Origin: Opeltia flavorubescens
Taxonomy: Eukaryota > Ascomycota > Lecanoromycetes > Teloschistales > Teloschistaceae
NCBI GenBank assembly: GCA_000442125.1
Contig: KE546973.1
Location: forward strand, 682,001 to 746,000
DNA: 64,000 nt
Direction of reading: 5' to 3'
The notes below the pieces were generated by a model. The model did not search any database. It was not told the DNA's origin and worked only from the letters and a program-made list of their open reading frames with translations. Below, piece by piece: positions 38,935 to 47,596 of this stretch (position 1 is the stretch's first letter; every line of letters begins with the position of its first letter). Position numbers and translations under genes: made by a program.

Positions 38935-38950
38935 CCAATTAGGCTCCAAT
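38935..38950 (+). promoter_or_regulatory. Paired CCAAT boxes upstream of the ECL1-type gene
   Basis: Two direct CCAAT pentamers (38935-38939 and 38946-38950), 11 bp apart, lie about 110 bp before the start codon in a pyrimidine-rich region. They fit the fungal HAP/CBC binding site core. They could equally lie in the 5' leader, so the function is inference. Confidence 0.4.
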
Positions 38951-39053
38951 TATCTACTTAGTCTTCGTTTGCCTGGTCCAGTACGCTTGGACAACAGACG
39001 CTGCCAAACCCGAGTCTTGACGTTTTCTACTCAACGAAGCAACTACAAAGGAT

Positions 39054-39554
39054 ATGGATTCGGCTTGGTCTCAGAACGTGTGTGTTCACTGCGAGGAACC
39101 GATCGTCGGTGAAGGCACCTACTGCTCACAATCTTGCCGCCTTGCCAATCTGGAAACTTCATCATGCACTTCTTCGAAGACACCTACTCCCGTGGCCTCC
39201 AGCTCCTCAAACAACACCAGTTTCTACCCTCGCCATACGGGCTTCAGCCTTCCCCCGGCTTTGGATTTCTCGTCCAGCAGGGTAGGATCACAGTCTTTGA
39301 ACCTTACCGGGAGACAGACGTACACCCAATCGACTTATTTCCCCAGTCCCTTTCCTGGCAATGTCAACTCCAGTCGCTTCACACCTCCACCGAGGGTACT
39401 AACACCCTCGACATCACGTTCGTCGCTGAGCTCGGTCTCCAGCACTTCTTCTCAATGCAGCCATCTATCCGATCAAGCGCGGAAGGAGCTACGCAGCTAC
39501 AGCAATTCTTTCGACCTAATCCGGAACTGGAAGCGACGGATGGCTGCGAATTGA
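39054..39554 (+). CDS. ecl1: ECL1-type life-span regulatory factor (small zinc-binding protein)
   Basis: Single-exon 166-residue protein of the fungal Ecl1 family, whose yeast members extend chronological life span and respond to nutrient and zinc limitation. The N-terminal signature is VCVHCEEPIVGEGTYCSQSCRLA (residues about 10-32), a Cys-x2-Cys ... Cys-x3-Cys metal-binding knuckle. The rest is Ser/Thr/Pro-rich and disordered (SRSSLSSVSSTSSQCSH). It ends with a conserved short helix, ELRSYSNSFDLIRNWKRRMAAN. The gene sits alone between two large non-coding stretches, suggesting a complex promoter and perhaps a long 5' leader. The family is small and diverse, but the cysteine motif plus size and tail make it convincing. 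Confidence 0.87.
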   Translation: MDSAWSQNVCVHCEEPIVGEGTYCSQSCRLANLETSSCTSSKTPTPVASSSSNNTSFYPRHTGFSLPPALDFSSSRVGSQSLNLTGRQTYTQSTYFPSPFPGNVNSSRFTPPPRVLTPSTSRSSLSSVSSTSSQCSHLSDQARKELRSYSNSFDLIRNWKRRMAAN

Positions 39555-41641
39555 TTTGACGCCATTTTCATTACTTCAGCCACCGACTCCATATGAACAC
39601 GAGGCGTTTTCGTCACTCTCCACACCACTCGCGGCCGCAATCAAATGACTTCTTGATCATGTCTTTCTACACATGTTGTTCTTCTATGCTGTATCATCAA
39701 AAGTACACGGCGGCGTTTTTTTTGTATAGGTTATGGGGGACAGGGACTACGAGGAGGCTCTATGCATATTACGTGTTTGCTTTGGTCACACGGCGCAATA
39801 ATAGGAAGGCAACAGGGGTTCGTGCCGGCAACGCAGCCAAAGTCGGGATGGTTCTTGTGGGAAAGCATATAGGCGGGTCAAGCGTTGAAACTGCATATGC
39901 AGCATGTACCTGTCCGGGCTCAGCAACCACTGAGATGGGATCCAAGATTGGGCACACGCTATTGGTGAGGAGATAACAGATAGACCATCAATGAAATGAG
40001 AGTAAAATCCAACCCATCATCATACAAGTATTCACATCCTTGTAAACTTTTCTTCAAGCCGCCCCGAGAAATCTAGACTGGAGCTTCCCTCTGAAGAGAA
40101 AATTTCTCATCGTACTCATGCTGTGCAACGCCGGCTACTCCCTCAGTCGCTACCAAACATTCATGCCGTCAGCAAGACAACAGGACCCACTCTACGCCCG
40201 ACAATCTAAGGATCCATTTTTGCGAACCGCTCTCATGAAGCCCAATCGCCCAGGCTGGCGGATCTCGACGGAATGCTTAGTGCCAAATCTGATCATGACA
40301 ACAACGAGCGGGTATCGAATCTCCAACCCGCTCGACCCTTGTTCCAGATCTTAACTGCGCCCATTTGGCCTAGTATCATCGACTTACAAGTAATTCCACC
40401 AGTTCAACGACCCGGAGTCCTTGGACCCTTGGAGCGATGGCTTACTCTTTCGCTACTAGTGCAAACGACGGATCTGAACTCTGGGACCCTGAGATAAGGC
40501 AAGAGGATACGGAGCACGTCTGGAAGTGGACGGGCTCAAAATCAAGCCCCCAAGATTGAGTTCAGGCCCACCTCCGCCCAAAGAATTTGGTGCCATCAAA
40601 TTGGCGTCGACGCCGGAATCTCGTCTGCGAATCGTCAGAAATTGCTTGGATGGTGGTGCACATACCCTCGGCCCGGCCCCACGACTTTCCCTGCTTGGGA
40701 CTGGACTCCGTGCCCTTTTTTCCCTGTTCATGAGGTGGCCTGAGTGGGTCTTGTGCTTTGTCGATCTCCTCTGCTTTCAAGAGGTTGGACGAGCGGGCAC
40801 TCAGGCAAGGTCCCGACGGGTGTGCATGACTGCCTACTGCATCAGACCTGCGTGTGTGTAAGTGTCGAAACTTGATGGAGGGTCGCTACCGCTACCGTCC
40901 AATGTTTTTGTATGTCATCTGCAAGAAATCCAAAGTAGATGGAGGGGAAAGCAGCCTACTACAAGGTACCACGAGAGCATCGTGGATGGCACTATGAAAG
41001 GGAAAATGTCGTCAAATGGACCAACAGCTCCCTCCCGAGCTCTCCAACCAAGCCCCCATGCTTCCTGGCTCATTTTCTCCGACTGAGTTCTCGTAATATG
41101 ATGACTCTGTCAGATGGCACACCCACCACGATAGCTGATCCCTGGACTCGGACAATTCGTTCTCATAGAAGGGCGGCAGACCAGATCCCAAGTCCTCTAG
41201 CGAACGGCTAGCAACTAAGGGTCCAAATAGCGGAGCTACCTCCGGTCCAGGCCGGACTAAGTACATCGTAGTACGACATCTCTCCCGTACAGGCATCGGA
41301 TGCCTGTACATACGATGAATTCTTGTCCGGCGAAGCAACTTTATGTATCGGATGGGACAAGTCTGGCTAGCTTGCCTTTTCTACCAGGAAAGGTCTGCCA
41401 CGAGCTGGCGTTTGTATCACGACAGACATTCTACTGACTCGACCCTGCTGACTGTAGGGTTTCATTCACGATGCACTGGTCCCTGTGCGAATGAAGCGCA
41501 TGATTTGTTGGATCATAAAGATTCATTCGAGGTTTTGCCACCCAAGCGAATTCATCGTAACGCCATGCCGCTACCCATTTGCTACAGTACCCAATCCTTT
41601 GGCTTCCTCATGGGTCAAACACGACAATGACAGCGTCCTGG
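39555..41641. other. Gene-poor stretch 39555-41641
   Basis: A 2.1-kb gap between ECL1 and Shugoshin, whose 3' ends converge. ORFs up to about 130 codons exist but lack conserved motifs or splice support. A cluster of palindromes lies at 41230-41320. Confidence 0.55.
41264..41317. repeat. Nested inverted repeats around a 23-bp palindrome
   Basis: GTACAGGCATC at 41287-41297 and its exact reverse complement at 41299-41309 are separated by one base. Outside them CATCGTA (41264-41270) pairs with TACGATG (41311-41317). The inner palindrome has GTAC at both ends. No gene explains it. Confidence 0.75.
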
Positions 41642-44142
41642 CTACAGCATCATGCTCCTCCGTCTACTAGCCGCTCTTTCTCCTCTACTTTGTAACCCAT
41701 CACCAGCTTCTACTGCAACAGCTGTTGCGCTCCTGGCGCTCTTCAGATCTGGCGGCCCTGAAACTTTGGCTGATGCTCTTATCTCACTGGGCGCCTCCTT
41801 CCTCCGTTCAGCACGTCTGGCTAATGCTTCTTTGATTCTGTCGTCTGTGACACTGGAATGTCGTCTTGAGGTTCTGACTGCGGCTGGCTTAATCTCCCTG
41901 GTCTTTGCAGTCTCTGTCTCGGCTGGTGAACTCTTTTGCACGTCGTATATATCTGCAGCCTCGAGCGGCTTCGCGGCTACCTCAGGCTGTTCTGCTTGCC
42001 CTTTGTTCTCCTGAGGTCTGGACTTCGATTTCTCGGTAATCAAAGCTACGATAGCCGACCCTGAGCTAGAATCTTGACTTCTTCCTTCACCGGTAAATCT
42101 CTCACGATCTAAGATCGATGGCCGTCTTCGCCTTTCGGTAACCACGGAGGGCGGTAAATCTGTTTTCAATGCTGCAGCTTTACCTCCGAGCGGACTAGAG
42201 GCCTCGGCTCTAATCCTATCGCGCTCACTTTCGTGTCCTTTGCTTGGTAACATTTTCCAATCGAAGTTGTCACTGGTGGCGTTTTCCTTCTTGATGGTGA
42301 CTGTTCTCATCTTACTTGGTGCATCCCCTAATATGATGGGCTCCAGATCTGGCGGATCTGCTTCAGTTTTGGTAACCTTCTTCTCTTTCAGTCGATCATC
42401 TGCCCCAACAGCATCGACCAGCTCCTTTGTCGGTCTTCGCATCTTATCTCGAAGATTAGGTTCGGCGTAGCTTACACTTCCCCGTTGTCTCCTACTTGCC
42501 CTACCCAGAGAACCGAAAGTATTGGTATTTGCTGATTCGGGGTCAAGATCTGCTGGCGGCGGCGTATCCCTTCCTTCTGGACGTGTGGCGGGTGGCTCAG
42601 AGCCATCGGGCGAAAAGATGTCAAGCTGGGGCGGCGCAGGTGTCTTTGGAGCCGAGCTGGAAGACGCTTCCAAGCGCTGTTGGCTCGGCTTGGCTTCAAT
42701 AGCTTCGGATGGGGCTACTTTTGCTGGCCTGGCAAACCTTTGTGAAGCTGGTTGATCTCTTATCCTGTTTCGTTCGCGTGGCTTAGGCGCATCTAGCTTT
42801 GCGGCCTTTTCACCTTCAGCAGCCTTACGGTTCTTGTCAGGTGAAGACAATGGATCAGTGTTTACGCTCTCTGTAACGATCATTAGCTTCGCAGCTTTTG
42901 TCAAACATCTCCTGTCCACATACTTGGAGCGAGTATACTGCGATTGCTGATCGCCAGGTTGGTACTGCCCTTAGGCCTTCCGCGGCTCTTCTCTGTCACT
43001 TTCTTCGGCTCGCCAGATGCCTCTTGCTTGAGTCGTTGCTCTTTTCTTCCGTCCGCTAACTTCCCTCGTTCGGTGTCGTTTCGCAGTGGGCTCTCTTGGA
43101 TCCGATTGTACTGGAAGACGTCCGTGTCAGGAGCAACGGGTCCTCCAAGAAAGTCGTCGTCTTCTCTCGCACTGAATTTACGCTTCGCTCCAGATTTTAT
43201 GTGCTGCCTGGGCATGGCTTGATCGTCCAACTCCTCTTGCTGGCACCTTTGTGGGTCGCATGAATTAGCAGCCGTATCCTCCTTCTCTCCTGAATGTGAG
43301 CTTCCTCTCTTCTTTCGGCGAGTTTCGAGGTTCGCTAGAAGTGCTGGATTGAGCGCTCCAGTAGTCTCNAAAATTGGTCTCCTTGGGGAATGCTGCTGAG
43401 CAGTGTCAAATTGAATTGGATCTCCTGCTTCGAAATGAGCAATAGGAGGCGGACCGAGGTCCGGGGAATCTGCCGGATCGTCATTGTTGATTCGAAGCTC
43501 AAGCATTTCATCGACACTTAGTTAATTAGCCATTGAAATCCAGAAAGATCAATCCACCGTACTCTAAAGTTCTTCTGGGATAGTACTTGCCCTCGACAAT
43601 TGGCGGCAATCGACCATCGGCTCCGTCTGTGAATCCGGATGTGCTAAGACCATTCTTCCAGCTTCTATGGGCTGGGGACTGCTTGGCTGGGCTCTTTACC
43701 CCAGATCTCCTTCGTGCAGCGCGGTGCTCTTCTGTACTTTGGTGTAAATTTCCAAGCTGCTGGACCAAACCTCCTAGCTCGGCAAGTTTGTCCTCCAAAC
43801 TCCCCTTGACTGTGCTGATGATATCGGCTTCGACATTGTTGTTGATCTCATATTGTAGCCTGATTATTTGTTCTCGCAGGTTGAGATTCTCGGATAGCAG
43901 TCTTGACACTTCGCTCTCTAGATTCCGGATCCGAAGTGACTGAGTAGAGTTGACCCTATAAATTAGATAATGGTATTAACATTTGCTGGTCTTTGGTTCA
44001 CCTCGCAATTTCCCGATTTTGGCGAACAAAACGTCTTTTCACTAAATTCGAATTAACGCCAAGCCATAGCCCCTTCGTAGGGGATTCTCATACATGCTTC
44101 GACGGATTCTCCCTGCGCAGTAGGCTCGTTGAGTCTTGCCAT
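41642..44142 (-). CDS. SGO1: Shugoshin (SGO1), protector of centromeric cohesion
   Basis: Recruits PP2A to centromeres to protect cohesin and senses tension. Exons in transcript order are 44142-44094, 44041-44002, 43955-43563, 43516-42924 and 42870-41642, giving 767 residues with consistent phase. The N-terminus MARLNEPTAQ runs into LKRRFVRQNREIARVNSTQS and the parallel coiled coil SRLLSENLNLREQIIRLQYE (residues about 18-75). The C-terminal Shugoshin box, SRRQRGSVSYAEPNLRDKMRRP (about 480-505), binds phosphorylated H2A nucleosomes. The middle is disordered, with GRPKGSTN resembling an AT-hook at the end of exon 4. The ambiguous base at 43369 falls in TTN (Phe or Leu). The gene is head to head with DAD2. 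Confidence 0.95.
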
Positions 44143-44262
44143 CAGCTAGATATAGTATATTTCCACTCCATACAAATCAGAAAGAACGGTGACAAAGCAA
44201 TTGCTGTACAGGGTCTTGCAACAGAAACAATCAAAAGAATAGATGATGGTTTTGGAAATCAT

Positions 44263-44270
44263 GTAAACAA
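44263..44270 (+). promoter_or_regulatory. Forkhead-type motif GTAAACAA
   Basis: GTAAACAA matches the fungal forkhead (Fkh2/Sep1-type) core known from G2/M gene promoters. It lies near the middle of the SGO1/DAD2 divergent promoter, two bases before a palindrome. Binding is inference. Confidence 0.45.
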
Positions 44271-44271
44271 A

Positions 44272-44292
44272 CCGGCTATTTGATTTAGCCGG
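44272..44292. promoter_or_regulatory. Palindrome with 7-bp arms in the SGO1/DAD2 promoter
   Basis: CCGGCTA at 44272-44278 and TAGCCGG at 44286-44292 form a perfect inverted repeat with a 7-bp spacer. CGG triplets as an inverted pair resemble a Zn2Cys6 binding layout (CCG-N15-CGG), although the function is unproven. Confidence 0.5.
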
Positions 44293-44463
44293 ATTGCCCT
44301 AGTCTTATCTATCTTAGTGCAGCCTTACAGACCTTCGATCGAAAATCCATGTCCAATCTTTTTGTACGAAGTTCTTTAAGTTGAGACACTCAAAAACGAT
44401 ATCAGCTGAAACACATTAAGGTTACCCAGACGCTGTTGGCCTATCTTGTCGCTGTGGTTAACA

Positions 44464-44994
44464 ATGGCGCACCAAAATCGCCTGACAAATTCAAGTATCC
44501 GGCACCCTTCCTTGGGAGGACCTCAAGCATCTACTGGACAATCACCTATGCTACTTGCTCGCATCAATGAGAAGAAGGCAGAATTGGAGAACCTGAAACA
44601 ACTACGTGAATTAAGTGCTGCTCTGGCAGCGCAGATGCAGACCTTGGAGCAGAAGCTATCAACACTCTCGGATGGAACCGAAGGTATGATCAGGTCACGA
44701 ATAGGGTTGAAAATCTAATGACAATTTGAGCGACAGCCATTGCAGCGGTGCTTTCCAATTGGCACACTGTCCTACAAGCTATCAACATGGCTTCAGGTAA
44801 GTGACATCCACATCCCAGAGGCAACCGCCATTGATAGGCATATCCCAGCAAAAATCCCTGTGCCGAAAGTTGTTGATGGCGAAGACGCTACAACCATTTC
44901 ATCAGACACCCAGTTGCCGCAAACTTTGGTCCGAATACCAGTTCAGGAAGAGACATCAAAGCCCTCACTGCAGGATGGTTCGGACAGAGAATAA
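44464..44994 (+). CDS. DAD2: DASH complex subunit DAD2
   Basis: Component of the DASH/Dam1 ring that couples kinetochores to microtubule ends. Exons 44464-44683, 44737-44796 and 44849-44994 give 141 residues. The conserved core is LARINEKKAELENLKQLREL, then ALAAQMQTLEQKLSTLSDGTE, and across intron 1 AIAAVLSNWHTVLQAINMAS (residues about 28-95), which is diagnostic of Dad2. Across intron 2 the protein reads AKIPVPK and continues as an acidic, disordered tail. An alternative acceptor at 44818 would leave a 22-bp intron and is rejected. Starts 321 bp from SGO1 on the opposite strand. Confidence 0.95.
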
Positions 44995-45367
44995 TGTACC
45001 TGCCTTCGATAGCTTACGATGCCCTTCCAAATCTGCAGAATAACCGATTATTGATGACTAGCCTAAAGCAGCATTCGATCATGATTCATCTAGTCGAGAT
45101 GAATGTCTGTTGCAAGCCAAATGCTGAATTCGACCTGTCGACTCATAGGTTTCGCGATAAAGAACGCGTTCGAAGCAGGCGCGATTTAGGGTCGCGCTAA
45201 TGCCGCAGCAACCGACCCGTCAACAAAGGGTTTCGCATTCCTCCCCACAAAACAGTAATCGATGGAAATTCACGCTATCCATACACAAAGCCTCCTCTAC
45301 CCTGCAGTTACCTCTCTAACTATCATTGAATGTACTTTGTAATTAAAAAGTCTACAAAGTATTCGAC
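44995..45367. other. Intergenic 44995-45367
   Basis: Gap between DAD2 and the TPX2-like gene. A 68-codon ORF here has no supporting motif. No RNA gene seen. Confidence 0.5.
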
Positions 45368-47222
45368 ATGACACGTGTGACTCGCGCAGCGATGCGCTCA
45401 CAGGCGTCATCAGATAACTCCGGAGTCGATGCTACTATGTCATTATCCATAAACACTCCAACGAGTAGACGGATGCCTCTCGGAGAGATTTCGGGGAACC
45501 AGGAAGAGTTCCCCGCAGCAGTCGAAGATTCGGAAGCAAAAGTAAAAGCGAACAAAGGCCCCGGGAAGGGGAAGAAAGGCAAGGCTTCTAAGAAATCCAA
45601 GAAGAAAAATGAGGCTGGGGCAATTCAAGGATCGGGGGATGTGCTACCAGACGACAATGAAAGTGAGATTAGCTCTGCCGTGGAAGATGCTTGCCAAGAC
45701 CTAAGGAAGGAACAAGCCCAAGGTAAGAAAAATACTGTTCTCGGCAACCACGTCACGTTTGTTTACTGATTGTTTGTTTAATGTAAGCGCAGGCTTGATA
45801 GTCATGCATGACCAGAGCCCATTTTCTCCACCTTCACCTGCGGTCATAATGACCACGGAGGAATTATCACAAGAACCTAGTCAGCAGTCGGAGAACCCCT
45901 CTGTGGTGGTCCAGAGCGCGCAAATCGATTCTGTTCACAACAAGACAGATCAAGGGCCCATAGCGCTCATAGAGAAGGGCCCAACACATCCGGAGGAACC
46001 CAAGCAGGTCCCAAATCCAACGCATGTCCTTCCCGAAAGCGGGGTCGAGCAAGACGATCGGAAATCAACATCAAACGGAGACAGGGCCCTGAGTAAGGCA
46101 GCAATGCGACCTGAAGATTCTATCGAAGCTATGGATGATTTAGAGGATGAGATAGAAAAAGTTGGCGATCTGTTGCCAGCTACGAAACCAAGCAATCAGA
46201 GCCCAAAGAAATCCGGGACAATAGGAAAGCCAACAACTGTAGGCAAACCTCGCCCTGTCAGGAACGTTTCAAACGCCGTGAAGCTTGCAAAGAGCACTGG
46301 ACCCAGGGAAACAAGTTCGAAGGTGAAACCAAAGGCGGCAGCTTTATTGGCGAAAGGAGCCGCTGTACATCCTTCTGTTTTTGCTCAATCAGACTCAACA
46401 AAACTAGACTCGCAGAACCGCCAAGTCTCGGATAGCTCGAGTGCATCAGAGAAGGCATCAAACGCAGCCAAGAAGCGCGTAAGTTCTGTCCACAAAGCGC
46501 CATTCGTACCCGCGAAATCTACAAAACCACCGACTCGGTCCAACTTTGAGCTTCCTGGTGAGGCTTTTGCTCGGAAGCTACGAGAAGCCCGAGAGGAGCG
46601 CATGAAGCGTGACGAAGAGGAAGAGCCAAAGAAACCTGCTTTCAAGGCGCGTCCTGTTCGACTGAGTCAGGCTCCAATCGTCAAACCTACGGCGACAAGC
46701 AGGGCTCGAATCAGCATGGCGAAAGGGGAAATCCAGGCATCATCGTCAATCAAGGACACTACCCTAAAGTCCAAGACAACACCGCGACCAAGCGCTGTGT
46801 CTGCTGCAACTGCGGGCAAACGACTCTCCACGCTATCAGTGAACAAACGCTTGGCCCCGACTCCTGCCAACTCCTCTGCCCGAGTAAACCGCGGGCCTCC
46901 AGTCAACTCTACCAAGTTTAAGTCTGTCACTACCAAACCTGCATTGCAAAACGTTGTTCGGCAGTCCATCGGCAGTTCAGATGCCGCTCAGCTCAGAGCT
47001 AAGGGTAAAGAAGTCTTCAACCGGGGGAAAATGGAGCAAGACGAGCGAGAGAGAATGAGGAAAGAGAAAGAGGAAGCTGCGAAGAAGGCAAGGGCCGAGG
47101 CGGCGGAGAGGGGAAGGATTGCTTCAAGGGAGTGGGCGGAGAAGCAGAGAGCGAGGAAAATGATCAAGGCGACGGGCGCTGAGACAGTGACGAATGGTGA
47201 AGCTACAATCTCTCCAGCATAG
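45368..47222 (+). CDS. Basic disordered protein with a TPX2-like C-terminal motif
   Basis: Exons 45368-45722 and 45793-47222 give 594 residues. The N-terminus MTRVTRAAMRSQ is followed by a Lys-rich block (KGPGKGKKGKASKKSKKKN), which could be a nuclear signal. The middle is disordered and Ser/Lys/Pro-rich. At about 375-440 the sequence FELPGEAFARKLREAREERM continues through an acidic/basic helix into PAFKARPVRLSQ. This resembles the TPX2 signature (helix then FKA-x-P) of microtubule-binding proteins. The last 70 residues form a highly charged helix (EQDERERMRKEKEEAAKKARAE, then REWAEKQRARKMI). A spindle or microtubule role is inference from this motif and from the SGO1/DAD2 neighbourhood. I would not assign a symbol. 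Confidence 0.72.
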
Positions 47223-47596
47223 CCATAGTCGGAAGGGAGCGAGTAGGGCATAGACGGGCGTAAGTAGCCATGTTCGTAGCTATGGTGTTCAATAGGCGTT
47301 AATGAAGCCTGATGATGAAAGTAGAACGCTGTTGGTGACTGCTTTGTATATTTAAACGCTCTTAAAATTGAGAGTAAAGAAATTCGAATTTCCTTTTTCT
47401 GGCTTATTCTCTATACGGGACTGGACATGCTGAGCTTGTGTCAGTCCATTCAAATTTATCAGCTTATACGTCGTATAGAGCTAATACGTTACTATTCTAA
47501 AACCAAATCAAAAAAATGGTGAGCAGGATTCGAACAATTAGGTAAAGAACACAAAAGCGCGATGCTATCATCCTTGCAAATCTCTCATCAGCTACT
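47223..47596. other. Intergenic 47223-47596
   Basis: Gap before the JmjC gene. At 47510-47535, read on the minus strand, there is a tRNA-3'-end-like sequence followed by seven T. The rest of a tRNA is missing, so no tRNA gene is called. Confidence 0.5.

Larger units (their letters stand above)
35456..39053. other. Gene-poor island 35456-39053 upstream of the ECL1 gene
   Basis: A 3.6-kb stretch without a supportable gene in an otherwise dense region. ORFs on both strands are short and overlapping with no conserved motifs. A 55-codon ATG ORF at 35849-36016 is not supported. The right half is GC-richer than the genes and contains strong inverted repeats at 37461-37551 and 38062-38102. 38740-39050 is pyrimidine-rich like a fungal promoter or long 5' leader. 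One N at 36860. Confidence 0.6.
44143..44463. promoter_or_regulatory. Divergent SGO1/DAD2 promoter
   Basis: Only 321 bp separate the two start codons, so both genes must share this AT-rich control region. It contains a forkhead-type site and a palindrome (next entries). Confidence 0.75.

Noticed and set aside
39593-39976. 127-codon ORF downstream of ECL1
   Set aside because: Composition is unlike the genes around it, no motif is seen, and an antisense ORF of similar length overlaps it. More likely 3' UTR and spacer.
40456-41338. Possible genes on either strand before Shugoshin
   Set aside because: ORFs are short, Ser/Pro/Arg-biased and mutually overlapping; no domain could be read in any frame.
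44797-44818. Alternative DAD2 intron ending at 44818
   Set aside because: It would be 22 bp, too short to splice, and gives a sequence unlike other Dad2 proteins. The acceptor at 44848 gives the expected AKIPVPK.
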